From an uncultured Robinsoniella sp. (lineage in GTDB: Bacteria > Bacillota > Clostridia > Lachnospirales > Lachnospiraceae), in contig UQGG01000002.1 in assembly GCA_900540475.1 (NCBI GenBank), forward strand, positions 240,892 to 304,891: DNA of 64,000 bases. Direction: 5' to 3'. A model generated the notes under the pieces. It was not told the origin of the DNA and searched no databases. It saw only the letters and a program-made list of their open reading frames with translations. Made by a program: the position numbers and the translations under genes. Positions 50,922-59,938 of this stretch are shown here, one piece after another; the first letter of the stretch is position 1, and the number at the start of each line of letters is the position of its first letter.

Positions 50922-51577
50922 TATTTATCGCTCCCTTCCTTTGTTCCTTTAGTTGGAAGTACTTCGCCTTTGTAGATCCAAACTTTTACGCCTAATTTGC
51001 CGTAAGTTGTATCTGCTTCTGCGAATCCATAGTCAATATCTGCTCTAAGTGTCTGAAGTGGAATAGTACCTTCGCTGTAGAATTCTGTACGAGCCATATC
51101 TGCTCCGCCAAGACGTCCTGCAACTGCAGTTTTGATACCTTTCGCTCCGGATCTCATTGTTCTGGTCATAGTAGATTTCATTGCACGTCTGAAAGACACA
51201 CGGTTTTCTAACTGTAAGGCAATGTTTTCTGCTACTAACTGAGCATCTTTGTCCGGTCTTTTTACTTCTTTGATATCAACGATAACTTTTTTATCTGTAA
51301 GCTTCTGAACTTCAGCTTTTACTTTTTCGATTTCAGAACCACCCTTACCGATAACCACACCTGGTTTTGCAGTATGAATGATTAACTTCACTCTGTCAGA
51401 TGCTCTTTCGATTTCAATCTTAGATACACCTGCGCTATATAATTTCTTCTTCAGGTATGTTCTGATTTTGTGATCTTCTACTAAATAGTCAGCGAAGTCA
51501 GCCTCAGCATACCATTTGGAGTCCCAGTCTTTAATAACTCCGACTCTTAAGCCGTGAGGATTAACTTTTTGTCCCAT
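50921..51577 (-). CDS. rpsC: 30S ribosomal protein S3
   Basis: A 218-residue protein lining the mRNA entry channel. The KH domain loop GKGGSEIEKVK is at about residues 77-90 and the C-terminal domain has YGKLGVKVWIYKGEVLP. Start MGQKVNPHGLRVGVIKDWDS is canonical, with TAAGGAGGG before it. Lies between rplV and rplP. Confidence 0.98.
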   Translation of the reverse strand: MGQKVNPHGLRVGVIKDWDSKWYAEADFADYLVEDHKIRTYLKKKLYSAGVSKIEIERASDRVKLIIHTAKPGVVIGKGGSEIEKVKAEVQKLTDKKVIVDIKEVKRPDKDAQLVAENIALQLENRVSFRRAMKSTMTRTMRSGAKGIKTAVAGRLGGADMARTEFYSEGTIPLQTLRADIDYGFAEADTTYGKLGVKVWIYKGEVLPTKGTKEGSDK

Positions 51578-51588
51578 GATTGCCCTCC

Positions 51589-51975
51589 TTATCTTTCATT
51601 CAGCACAACAGTGATATGACTTGTTCTCTTTTCGATTCTGTAAGCTCTACCCTGTGCTCTTGGTTTGATTCTCTTCATTGTAGGTCCTTTATTAGCGTAG
51701 CATTCCTCTACAAAAAGGTTTTCTACAACCATTCCGTTGTTGTTCTCAGCATTAGCGATTGCTGATTTCAATAATTTTTCTATTAAGCTAGAAGCATATC
51801 TTGGATTGTAAGTTACAATACCAAGTGCTGTCTGTACATCCTTGCCTCTGATGGCATCTAATACGAAACATGCTTTCTGGACAGAAACTCTAGCGTAAGA
51901 TAACTTTGCGCTTGGTCTTGTGTCTTTCTGTGCATTTCTCTCTCTTTTGATTTGGGATCTATGTCCTTTTGCCAT
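51589..51975 (-). CDS. rplV: 50S ribosomal protein L22
   Basis: A 128-residue tunnel-constriction protein. The long beta-hairpin that reaches into the tunnel is visible as KRIKPRAQGRAYRIEKRTS near the C-terminus. The N-terminal MAKGHRSQIKRERNAQ is a lysine/arginine-rich extension longer than in Bacillus. It lies between rpsS and rpsC. Confidence 0.97.
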   Translation of the reverse strand: MAKGHRSQIKRERNAQKDTRPSAKLSYARVSVQKACFVLDAIRGKDVQTALGIVTYNPRYASSLIEKLLKSAIANAENNNGMVVENLFVEECYANKGPTMKRIKPRAQGRAYRIEKRTSHITVVLNER

Positions 51976-52006
51976 GGATGAAACCTCCTTTCAAATCTAC
52001 GATATT

Positions 52007-52288
52007 CTAGCGAACGCCAGATCTTTTTTCATCTTTTCCATGTCCTCTGTAAGTTCTGGTAGCAACAAACTCTCCAAGTTTGTGTCCAACCATATCTTCT
52101 GTAACATATACAGGCACATGTCTTCTTCCATCATGAACTGCTATTGTATGTCCAACCATCTGTGGGAAGATTGTGGAACGACGGGACCAGGTTTTAATAA
52201 CCTGTTTCTGTCCTGCTGCGTTCATCGCATCTACCTTTTTCAGTAAACTATCATCTGCAAATGGTCCTTTTTTAAGTGAGCGAGCCAT
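52007..52288 (-). CDS. rpsS: 30S ribosomal protein S19
   Basis: A 93-residue small-subunit head protein: MARSLKKGPFADDSLLKKVD, HTIAVHDGRRHVPVYVTEDM and GHKLGEFVATRTYRGHGKD. Length canonical; AAGGAGG site. Between rplB and rplV. Confidence 0.98.
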   Translation of the reverse strand: MARSLKKGPFADDSLLKKVDAMNAAGQKQVIKTWSRRSTIFPQMVGHTIAVHDGRRHVPVYVTEDMVGHKLGEFVATRTYRGHGKDEKRSGVR

Positions 52289-52328
52289 AGGTTCTAACCT
52301 CCTTGTAAACTTTAATTGAATTGATTAA

Positions 52329-53174
52329 TTAGTTAATCGCTTTACCGTCGCGTCTTCTTACGATCATCTTATTAGAATGTTTGTTTTTCTTTCTTGTCTT
52401 TAAGCCAAGAGCAGGTTTACCCCAAGGTGTACATGGACCTGGACGGCCAATACCTGTCTTACCTTCACCACCACCATGTGGATGATCGTTAGGATTCATT
52501 ACGGAACCACGAACAGTAGGTCTGAAGCCCATATGACGTTTTCTACCAGCTTTACCAATGTTGATCAGGTTGTGATCACCATTACCTACAACACCAATAG
52601 TTGCTCTGCAAATGATCGGAACCATTCTCATCTCGCCTGAAGGCAGACGAAGTGTTGCGAATTTTCCTTCTTTCGCCATTAACTGAGCGCTGTTACCTGC
52701 TGAACGAACTAACTGTCCGCCTTTTCCAGGATACATTTCAATATTGTGAACCATGGTACCAACCGGAATATCGGATAATGGCATACAGTTACCAATTTTT
52801 ACTTCTGCTTCTGGTCCATTCATAACTTTCATTCCATCTTTTAATCCCTGAGGAGCTAAGATGTAAGCTTTTTCGCCGTCTGCATAGCAGATTAATGCGA
52901 TATTAGCAGTTCTGTTCGGATCGTATTCGATTCCGATTACAGTTGCCGGAACACCATCTTTTTTATTTCTCTTAAAATCGATGATTCTATATTTCTTTCT
53001 GGATCCGCCTCCGCGGTGTCTTACAGTGATTTTACCTTGATTGTTACGACCAGAGTTTTTCTGAAGAGAAACTAATAAGCTTTTCTCAGGTTCGCTCTTT
53101 GTGATTTCTACGAAATCAGAACCGGTCATATGTCTTCTGGAAGGTGTATATGGGTTATATGTCTTAATTCCCAT
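52329..53174 (-). CDS. rplB: 50S ribosomal protein L2
   Basis: A 281-residue primary 23S rRNA-binding protein needed for subunit joining and peptidyl transfer. MGIKTYNPYTPSRRHM at the start, the histidine-containing DHPHGGGEGKTGIGRPGP (residues about 225-242) near the C-terminus and the basic tail KMIVRRRDGKAIN. The start at 53174 follows AAAGGAG; six further codons upstream are open. Between rplW and rpsS. Confidence 0.98.
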   Translation of the reverse strand: MGIKTYNPYTPSRRHMTGSDFVEITKSEPEKSLLVSLQKNSGRNNQGKITVRHRGGGSRKKYRIIDFKRNKKDGVPATVIGIEYDPNRTANIALICYADGEKAYILAPQGLKDGMKVMNGPEAEVKIGNCMPLSDIPVGTMVHNIEMYPGKGGQLVRSAGNSAQLMAKEGKFATLRLPSGEMRMVPIICRATIGVVGNGDHNLINIGKAGRKRHMGFRPTVRGSVMNPNDHPHGGGEGKTGIGRPGPCTPWGKPALGLKTRKKNKHSNKMIVRRRDGKAIN

Positions 53175-53239
53175 TATTGTCACTCCTTTCAATATTTATT
53201 GTCACGCTTATTTTGCGTATATTTTAGTTACAACGGATT

Positions 53240-53539
53240 TTATAATCCTTCAAAGATTTCAATATCTTTGCTGTCTTCTGTTAAAGCAACGATTGCTTTT
53301 TTCGTCTTAGCAGTTTTTCCAACAGTAGTTCCACGTCTTTTTTTCTTGCCGTCCATATTCATGGTATTAACGCTTTTTACTTTTGTTCCTTCGAACATTT
53401 TTTCAACTGCTTCTTTGATCTGATTCTTAGTAGCTTCAGTATGAACTAAGAAAGTGTATTTCTTCTCGCCCATAGCATTCATGCTTTTTTCTGTAATAAC
53501 TGGTTTAAGGATTACATCATAATATTGTATTGCAGCCAT
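53240..53539 (-). CDS. rplW: 50S ribosomal protein L23
   Basis: A 99-residue tunnel-exit protein, docking site for trigger factor and SRP. VILKPVITEKSMNAMGEKKYTF and ATKNQIKEAVEKMF are characteristic. The ATG overlaps the rplD stop codon (TAATG at 53541-53537), showing coupling. Precedes rplB by 65 bp. Confidence 0.96.
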   Translation of the reverse strand: MAAIQYYDVILKPVITEKSMNAMGEKKYTFLVHTEATKNQIKEAVEKMFEGTKVKSVNTMNMDGKKKRRGTTVGKTAKTKKAIVALTEDSKDIEIFEGL

Positions 53540-54159
53540 TATGCGTACACCTCCTCAATTGCCTCTACAGCAGCTTTTGTTAAAACAACTGTATTATATT
53601 TTAAAATATCGTAAACATTAATCGTGCTTGTAAGAGCAGTCTGTACACCTGGAATGTTTCTTGCAGATAACACTACATTGTTGTCATTCTCTTTGGTTAC
53701 AACTAACGCTTTGTTAACTTTCAAGCTGTCTAATACATTCTTCATTGCTTTTGTCTTAACTTCATCTAACTTCAGGTCATCAAGAACAATTAATTTGTTC
53801 TCCTGTAATCTTGAGGTTAATGCAGATTTCAAAGCAAGTCTTCTTTCTTTTTTGTTCATTTTGAAAGAATAATCTCTTGGTGTTGGAGCGAATACGATTC
53901 CGCCGCCCGTCCACTGAGGAGCTCTTGTTGAACCCTGTCTAGCATGACCGGTTCCTTTTTGTCTCCAAGGTTTTCTTCCACCGCCGGAAACTTCTGAACG
54001 AGTTTTAGCTTTCTGTGTTCCCTGACGTTTATTAGCAAGCTGGCTTACAACTGCCATGTGTACTAAGTGATCATTAACTTCAACACCAAATACAGCATCG
54101 TTCAGCTCCATTGTACCAACTTCATTGCCTTCCATATTGTAAACAGATACGTTTGCCAT
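53539..54159 (-). CDS. rplD: 50S ribosomal protein L4
   Basis: A 206-residue protein with the internal loop SGGGRKPWRQKGTGHARQG (about 45-65) reaching into the exit tunnel and the C-terminal region that, in E. coli, represses the S10 operon through the leader RNA. The leader here (55279-55504) is a different sequence, so regulation by L4 is only a possibility. Starts 28 bp after rplC. Confidence 0.97.
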   Translation of the reverse strand: MANVSVYNMEGNEVGTMELNDAVFGVEVNDHLVHMAVVSQLANKRQGTQKAKTRSEVSGGGRKPWRQKGTGHARQGSTRAPQWTGGGIVFAPTPRDYSFKMNKKERRLALKSALTSRLQENKLIVLDDLKLDEVKTKAMKNVLDSLKVNKALVVTKENDNNVVLSARNIPGVQTALTSTINVYDILKYNTVVLTKAAVEAIEEVYA

Positions 54160-54187
54160 CTGTGTGTTCCTCCTTTCCTATAAAAGC

Positions 54188-54823
54188 CTATTTACCAGCT
54201 TTTACTGTTTCTTTGATTGTTACCATAGATTTCTTAGGTCCTGGTACGGCACCTTTTACTAAAAGCAGATTGTTTTCTACATCAACTTTTACAATTTCCA
54301 GATTCTGGATTGTAATCTGTTTAGCTCCCATGTGTCCTGGCATTTTCTTGCCTTTAAACACTTTACTCGGATCAGATGCAGAACCGTTTGAACCTGCATG
54401 ACGATGGAATTTAGAACCATGGGCCATAGGTCCTCTGCTCTGATTATGTCTCTTAATCGCGCCCTGGAATCCTTTTCCCTTTGAAACAGCAGTTGCATCG
54501 ATCTTATCGCCAGCTGCAAAAATGTCAGCTTTGATTTCCTGTGCTACTGCATATTCCTCTGCATTGTCAAACTTGAATTCTCTGACATATCTTTTATAAG
54601 AAACACCAGCTTTGTCAAATTGGCCTTTCATAGGTTTGTTCACTAATTTTTCTCTCTTATCAACAAAACCTACCTGGATTGCTTTGTAACCATCATTTTC
54701 TTCTGTCTTAACCTGAGTTACTACACAAGGTCCAGCCTGAAGTACGGTTACTGGAGTTAAAACTCCGTCTTCGTTGAAGATTTGAGTCATTCCGACTTTT
54801 GTCGCTAAAATCGCTTTCTTCAT
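54188..54823 (-). CDS. rplC: 50S ribosomal protein L3
   Basis: A 211-residue protein with MKKAILATKVGMTQIFNEDG and the loop KGKGFQGAIKRHNQSRGPMAHGS, split here as FQGAIKRHNQ and RGPMAHGSKFHR, that reaches the peptidyl transferase centre. It is preceded by a 137-bp spacer with possible pseudoknot and switch pairing (54824-54960). AACAGGAGG site before the ATG. Confidence 0.98.
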   Translation of the reverse strand: MKKAILATKVGMTQIFNEDGVLTPVTVLQAGPCVVTQVKTEENDGYKAIQVGFVDKREKLVNKPMKGQFDKAGVSYKRYVREFKFDNAEEYAVAQEIKADIFAAGDKIDATAVSKGKGFQGAIKRHNQSRGPMAHGSKFHRHAGSNGSASDPSKVFKGKKMPGHMGAKQITIQNLEIVKVDVENNLLLVKGAVPGPKKSMVTIKETVKAGK

Positions 54824-54960
54824 TCTTTTTACCTCCTGTTTTTCTACAGCGGATTACACCGTGTTGTGCAATCATCCTAGTCAAACAGTTAATATAAGTG
54901 GAACTGTTCGTTACTTCTATATCAACCTTTTAGGATAATCTCTGCTCAAATAACTGTTTC
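54824..54960 (-). promoter_or_regulatory. rpsJ-rplC spacer with alternative pairing, possible pseudoknot
   Basis: Minus strand: AAACAGTTA (54959-54951 complement region) and TAACTGTTT (54891-54883 complement) can pair over 9 bp; ATTATCCTA-type (54939-54931) and TAGGATGAT-type (54879-54871) can pair over 9 bp and cross it, an H-type pseudoknot. A second AACTGTT (54902-54908) competes for the same AACAGTT (54884-54890) as a local hairpin. No T run. Confidence 0.5.
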
Positions 54961-55278
54961 TTATTTGCTTTTCATTTTGATATCAATGTAAACACCTGCT
55001 GGCATTTCCAGTCTGGATAATGCGTCAACCGTTTTCTGGGTTGGTGTCATGATATCGATGAGTCTCTTATGAGTTCTCTGCTCGAACTGCTCTCTGGAAT
55101 CTTTGTACTTGTGTACAGCTCGTAAGATTGTAACAACCTCTTTCTTAGTAGGAAGTGGCACCGGTCCACTCACCTGAGATCCGTTCTTCTTCACAGTTTC
55201 GATGATTTTCTTTGCGGACGCATCGATTAATTGATGATCATACGCTTTTAATGTAATTCTCATTACTTGACTTGCCAT
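54961..55278 (-). CDS. rpsJ: 30S ribosomal protein S10
   Basis: A 105-residue protein, also NusB partner in antitermination. The ATG at 55278 gives MASQVMRITLKAYDHQLIDASAKK and is preceded by AAGGAGG eleven bases upstream; the open frame reaches 55377 but is leader RNA. Signatures: VSGPVPLPTKKEVVTILRAVH, HKDSREQFEQRTHKRLIDI in part. First gene of the S10-spc-alpha operon. Confidence 0.98.
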   Translation of the reverse strand: MASQVMRITLKAYDHQLIDASAKKIIETVKKNGSQVSGPVPLPTKKEVVTILRAVHKYKDSREQFEQRTHKRLIDIMTPTQKTVDALSRLEMPAGVYIDIKMKSK

Positions 55279-55504
55279 AAAAAAAGTCGCCTCCTTTTCG
55301 CACTTAATTGCAGTACGACAAGCGGTGACTGTACACTCTCCCGTGTGTATCATCTTGATACTACACGTTGTTTCCATTCTTTGATGGACGTTATATATTG
55401 TACAGTGACTTGTCGCCAGTTTTCTAACTTGACATTCGCTCCATGGAAAACCTGCAGTTTAGACTGCAGCAACCTCACACTTCTACGCTATCAAGGTCAC
55501 AACA
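55279..55504 (-). promoter_or_regulatory. Structured leader RNA of the S10 operon
   Basis: About 226 nt between the promoter and rpsJ. Seen: CTGCAGT/ACTGCAG hairpin (55452-55469), a long-range stem GACAAG/CTTGTC (55409-55414 with 55317-55322) that continues through TGTACA/TGTACA (55399-55404 with 55330-55335), and an inner GTATC/GATAC hairpin (55347-55361). Likely an autoregulatory leader; which protein binds is unknown. The stretch 55540-55616 has no gene. Confidence 0.6.
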
Positions 55505-55510
55505 CGAATG

Positions 55511-55539
55511 ATTATATAGCATAACCCTCGCAAATGCAA
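55511..55539 (-). promoter_or_regulatory. Promoter of the S10-spc-alpha operon
   Basis: Minus strand: -35 TTGCAT at 55539-55534, 17-bp spacer, -10 TATAAT at 55516-55511, preceded by TGCTA. A palindromic AACCCT/AGGGTT lies across the -35 and spacer. The predicted start is near 55504. Confidence 0.88.
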
Positions 55540-55616
55540 GGGTTTTTTAGGAAAATTTGTATTTTTTTTTGTACACATCTATTTATTGGTAATTATTTGA
55601 TTTTCATTTATCTGCT

Positions 55617-56564
55617 CTAGAGAGTGTTCAGCACCTGTTCATCCGTAAAATCCGGGTTATTCTGTATAATTTTGCTGATATGGGATACTACGGGTACTTC
55701 CGTCTCCAGCAGTTCTGCAATGTCTTCCATGTTCCATCCCTTTTGCATTTTTTTTCTGATTAAAATAATACGAAGAAGTTCTTGTCCGATTACTCTGCCT
55801 TCTTTCATTCCTTCAATCCTCCCAAAAGCCCGTTCCTCATTTCCATGTATGCTAATCACTGCTTCCATACTCAGCTGTGCTGACACCAGCTGGCCTGCCC
55901 GGCTTCCGTAATTGTCCAAAAAATCCTTAGCGATCCCGCTGCGCCTGCAGTCATCTATCCCCCGGCTGACTGCCGCTTTCATAGCGTATCCCATCTTCAG
56001 ATTCATTCTGATACTCTCCATAAAGATGGCATACTCCTTCAAAGCCGGACACTTTTCCAGAAGGGGATGACCGGCATCCGGATTGATATTAATCATTTTA
56101 ACCACCAGTTCCAGAGCAGGCTCAGCTTCTGTGTGTTCATAGGCATCGGATAAGCGAAGAGTCTCTTCCTGCGGACTGTCTTCAGATCCGCTGCAAAATA
56201 CATAAAACTTCGGGCAGGGGAGACGGATTCTTTTTTTCTGGCAGATCTCTTTTAACTCCAGAATGGATTCCATCATCCTTCCATAATATATAGCTTTACG
56301 GACCGGCATATTGCTAATCCATCCGGGCTGTTCCTCACTGATGACCAGCATCCGGCCGCCAGCGGTAATTGTAAGTTCATTATTTCCAGCCTGAAACCAT
56401 CCCTCTTCCGGGGTCAGATAATGAATCCCGGACGGATCTGCACATGACAAAGATTCCAGGGCATTCAATAGTTCCATCCCATTCCGGGGCTCACTGAAGT
56501 ATGCTGCAAACACACTCAATTTCAAATTACTGTTTGAATCATCTCTTATAACGTTTTCTTTCAA
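55617..56564 (-). CDS. Rpn-like protein with degenerate nuclease site
   Basis: A 315-residue protein similar in layout to Rpn/COG5464 proteins: PKFYVFCSGSEDSP, RLSDAYEH and NPDAGHPLLEKCPALKEYAIF with the trailing GMKEGRVIGQELLRIILI helix. The N-terminal nuclease core aligns poorly: the catalytic Asp position reads ITAGGR instead of a D-containing strand, while SEEQPG keeps the E-x-Q, so it is probably inactive. It shares family with the gene at 26257-27093. It lies just upstream of the S10 promoter on the same strand; no functional link is evident. An acidic start MKENVIRDDSNSN suggests the beginning may be altered. Confidence 0.72.
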   Translation of the reverse strand: MKENVIRDDSNSNLKLSVFAAYFSEPRNGMELLNALESLSCADPSGIHYLTPEEGWFQAGNNELTITAGGRMLVISEEQPGWISNMPVRKAIYYGRMMESILELKEICQKKRIRLPCPKFYVFCSGSEDSPQEETLRLSDAYEHTEAEPALELVVKMININPDAGHPLLEKCPALKEYAIFMESIRMNLKMGYAMKAAVSRGIDDCRRSGIAKDFLDNYGSRAGQLVSAQLSMEAVISIHGNEERAFGRIEGMKEGRVIGQELLRIILIRKKMQKGWNMEDIAELLETEVPVVSHISKIIQNNPDFTDEQVLNTL

Positions 56565-56946
56565 TCTTTTTCCTCCTATACTTTAGCATATAATTTAGGG
56601 TATTACAATAAAATCGCACGCTGTATGTTTGCTGCAAAGTAAACCGCCGGATTGGTGACATGCATTTTGTAATACGCACTCATACAGACCGCTGCTCTAA
56701 CTGACTCACTTTATACATACAACTTGCTCTTCTCTTTTGTATTGGTCACTCTTAACTTGTAAAATGGAATTCTTAGGACAGATTTGTCCGAAAAAACGAA
56801 ATGTTTCTTCTATTATATAGTGTATCTTTGTAAATAGCAATCTAATTTCATAATTTTAATAAAAAAGAAGAATCCTGCAGGTTCTCAGAATTCTTCTTTT
56901 TATCGAAACCAATATTTACTTGGTACTTATTTTCGTATCAGCCTTA
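56565..56946 (-). terminator. Spacer holding the putP terminator
   Basis: The terminator is a 12-bp stem AAAAAGAAGAAT / ATTCTTCTTTTT (56861-56901 region) with a T run on the minus strand, 45 bp after the putP stop codon. The other 290 bp up to the Rpn-like gene show no gene or clear promoter. Confidence 0.75.
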
Positions 56947-58491
56947 TCAGCCTTCTACTCTTCTATTTGCAACATCATCAAATTCCTTCAGCATCTCTTC
57001 ATCCGGTGCTGCTGTCATAAGGCTCACTACTATAATCAGTATGATACTGATAGCAAAGCCGATTACCAGAGAATATAAGCCGGTGGATGCCCCAAGCGTC
57101 TGTCCTCCAAAGGGAATATAATCCCAGACAATAACTGTCAGTCCCCCGGAAACAATACCTGCTATAGCACCTGCCAAATTCGTTCTTCTCCAAAACAGGG
57201 AAAGTAAAACAGTCGGTCCAAATGCCGCTCCCAAGCCTGCCCAGGCATTGGATACCAGCCCCATGATACTGCTGTTCGGATTCAGTGCAATTATGTATGC
57301 CAGCACAGCCACTCCGATAACGGTGATACGGCTAAGTTTCAGCACATGTTTTTCTTCTGCTTTTGGATTAATAAATCCCTGATATAAATCTTTTGAAACG
57401 GAAGATGCCGTTACAAGTAACTGGGAATCTGCCGTTGACATGATCGCTGCCAGTATTCCACAGAGGAAGATTCCTCCGATAAACGGCAGTGCCAGATCTT
57501 TTGTAAACACCTGTGTAATCGTGGCAATGAAGACATTTTCTGCTGAATCTGCTCCTGCACCGCCTAAGATTGTCGGGTAGAGGTAAGCTCTGCCGATGAC
57601 ACCGATCAGTACTGCCATACCAAGAGAAATCAATACCCATACAATAGCGATCACTCTGGATTTTTTTAATTCTTTTTCACTTCTGACAGCCATAAAACGA
57701 GTCAGGATATGAGGCATTCCGCAGTAACCAAGTCCCCATCCTATCTGTGAAATAATATCCACTGCCCGGTAGGACTCCCCACCATTATGCATCAGATTTA
57801 AATAGGAATCTACATTTACGCCGCTGGCTGCCAGATTTGCAGTCACCGTATCCTGTCCCATTACAAAATATGCTACCACCGGCACGACCAAAAGTCCAAC
57901 CAGCATCAGCATCCCCTGTATAAAATCAGTAAGGCATACAGCAAGGAATCCACCCATGAATGTATACGCCAGAATAACGGCTGCCCCAATCGTTAAAGCC
58001 ACGCGGTAATCAATACCAAAAACACTTGCAAATAATTTACCTCCGGCAGCCAGTGCAGAAGCCGTATATACGAGGAAGAAAATAACAATTACAATTGATG
58101 AAATTAAAAGTAGTATTTTCTTAGTATCGTGAAACCTGTTTTCCAGATATTCCGGAAATGTAATCGCATTATTTGCACGGATTGTATATCTGCGAAGTCG
58201 GGATGAGATGCATACCCAGTTAAATACGGTTCCAATAAATAAGCCTACTGCAATCCACGCCTGTCCGGTACCAAGCGCATAAACGGCTCCCGGCAGCCCC
58301 ATGAGCAGCCAGCCGCTCATATCAGACGCCTGGGCAGACAAAGCCGCTACCCAGCCGCTTAATCCACGGCCTCCCAAAAAGAAATCATCTGTGCTTTTAT
58401 TCTTCTTCATGGTCACCACACCGACTCCCATCATCATCGCAAGATAAGCAACAAATGCAATTAATATCCAAATTATAGAACTTTTCTCCAT
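56947..58491 (-). CDS. putP: Sodium/proline symporter
   Basis: A 514-residue transporter of the sodium-solute symporter family with thirteen membrane segments. Seen: FFLGGRGLSGWVAALSAQASDMSGW in parts (GGRGLSGW, SAQASDMSGW), AFMGGFLAVCLTDFIQG and GILAAIMSTADSQLLV, the Na/proline signatures. It follows the aminopeptidase gene by 28 bp, and proC lies just upstream of that, so the group is coherent: release, uptake and synthesis of proline or peptides. Confidence 0.94.
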   Translation of the reverse strand: MEKSSIIWILIAFVAYLAMMMGVGVVTMKKNKSTDDFFLGGRGLSGWVAALSAQASDMSGWLLMGLPGAVYALGTGQAWIAVGLFIGTVFNWVCISSRLRRYTIRANNAITFPEYLENRFHDTKKILLLISSIVIVIFFLVYTASALAAGGKLFASVFGIDYRVALTIGAAVILAYTFMGGFLAVCLTDFIQGMLMLVGLLVVPVVAYFVMGQDTVTANLAASGVNVDSYLNLMHNGGESYRAVDIISQIGWGLGYCGMPHILTRFMAVRSEKELKKSRVIAIVWVLISLGMAVLIGVIGRAYLYPTILGGAGADSAENVFIATITQVFTKDLALPFIGGIFLCGILAAIMSTADSQLLVTASSVSKDLYQGFINPKAEEKHVLKLSRITVIGVAVLAYIIALNPNSSIMGLVSNAWAGLGAAFGPTVLLSLFWRRTNLAGAIAGIVSGGLTVIVWDYIPFGGQTLGASTGLYSLVIGFAISIILIIVVSLMTAAPDEEMLKEFDDVANRRVEG

Positions 58492-58519
58492 GTACCTTTT
58501 CCTCTTTCTCCTACTTTTT

Positions 58520-59899
58520 TTACATATATTTTAAGAACGCCTGGTAACCCAGATACGCTTCATATATATCCACCTTGCTGGCAATCTCCCACGGTGCGTG
58601 CATGTTCAGTACGGCAACACCGCTGTCAATGACCTCCATACTGTAATTAGCCAGGATAAAAGCAATGGTTCCTCCGCCGCCCTGGTCTACTTTTCCAAGC
58701 TCTGCCGTCTGGAAGCTGACCTGATTTTCATCCAGAACCCTGCGGATTTCTGCAATATATTCCGCATTGGCATCGTTGGAACCTGATTTTCCTCTGGAAC
58801 CGGTATATTTATTAAATGTCAGCCCCTTTCCTAAAAAGGCACTGTTGTTTTTCTCCATAACACTTGGATAGTTGGGGTCAAATGCAGCACTTACATCAGA
58901 AGACAGCATCCTGGAATTTTTCATGGCACGGCGTAATTTTAGCTCGCTGTAATCTCCGGTACAGTTCATCACCTCAGCCACCGTATTTTCAAAGAATTTA
59001 GACTGCATGCCGGTTGCACCCACGCTTCCGATTTCTTCTTTGTCCACCAGAATGCATACTGCCGTTCTGTCGGTCTTATTAAGCTCCAGCATAGCCATGT
59101 AAGAAGGATAAGCACATACCCGGTCGTCCTGTCCATATCCCATAACCATACTTCTGTCCAGGCCGTAATCCCTTGCTTTACCTGCAGGAACAGCTTCAAA
59201 CTCAGCAGACAGGAAATCCTCTTCTTCAATTCCGTATTTCTCACCTAATATCTTCAGGATCTGTGCCTTTACGGGTTCTTTATCGTCTCCTTCTAAAGGA
59301 ATGCTTCCGATTAATATGTTCAGGTCTTCTCCCTCAATAACCTTATTTGCCTTTTTCTCAAGCTGTGTTCCTGACAAATGAATCAGCAGATCCGAAACGC
59401 CAAATACAGGCTCTGACATTTCTTCTCCAATGGAGACTTCCACAATGCTTCCATCCTTTTTCGCTGCAACTCCATGGAGAGCGAGAGGGTGTGCAACCCA
59501 CTGATACTTTTTCACACCGCCGTAATAATGTGTTTCCAGCATAGCAAGATCATGATCCTCATATAAAGGATTCTGTTTCAAATCCAGCCTTGGAGAATCT
59601 ATATGGGCTCCCAGGATATTCATGCCTTCTTCCATGGGTTTTTCTCCAATGTGGAACAGTGCAATTGTTTTTCCCATACTGGCAGCATATACTTTATCAC
59701 CTGCCTTTAATTCCTTTCCGGATGCTACTATTTTATCCAGATCCTCATAACCGAAGGACTGAACCTGGGCAATCACTTCTTTTACACATTCTCTTTCTGT
59801 TTTACATTTGGAAATGAAATCTTTATACCCTTCATTAAAAGCAAATACTTTTTCGCGTCCTGCCTCATCATATTTTTTCCATGCGTTTTCACGTTCCAT
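58520..59899 (-). CDS. M18-family zinc aminopeptidase
   Basis: A 459-residue cytoplasmic aminopeptidase (aspartyl aminopeptidase family). Metal ligands: His in LGAHIDSPRLDL, the Asp/Glu pair in VDKEEIGSVGATG, and HIS in later VLNMHAPWEIASK. Length is typical for bacterial M18. It precedes putP by 28 bp. Cleavage releases N-terminal amino acids, perhaps acidic ones, which here may supply proline-containing remnants. The frame starts at METEN-type MERENAWKKYDEAGR with a GGAGG-like site. Confidence 0.92.
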   Translation of the reverse strand: MERENAWKKYDEAGREKVFAFNEGYKDFISKCKTERECVKEVIAQVQSFGYEDLDKIVASGKELKAGDKVYAASMGKTIALFHIGEKPMEEGMNILGAHIDSPRLDLKQNPLYEDHDLAMLETHYYGGVKKYQWVAHPLALHGVAAKKDGSIVEVSIGEEMSEPVFGVSDLLIHLSGTQLEKKANKVIEGEDLNILIGSIPLEGDDKEPVKAQILKILGEKYGIEEEDFLSAEFEAVPAGKARDYGLDRSMVMGYGQDDRVCAYPSYMAMLELNKTDRTAVCILVDKEEIGSVGATGMQSKFFENTVAEVMNCTGDYSELKLRRAMKNSRMLSSDVSAAFDPNYPSVMEKNNSAFLGKGLTFNKYTGSRGKSGSNDANAEYIAEIRRVLDENQVSFQTAELGKVDQGGGGTIAFILANYSMEVIDSGVAVLNMHAPWEIASKVDIYEAYLGYQAFLKYM

Positions 59900-59938
59900 A
59901 TTCTGTTACCCTTTCTGTCATTTATTTTAGATATATTA

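Noticed and set aside
55525..55550. AACCCT/AGGGTT hairpin with a T run on the plus strand
   Set aside because: It coincides with the -35 box and spacer of the S10 promoter and no plus-strand gene needs a terminator there.
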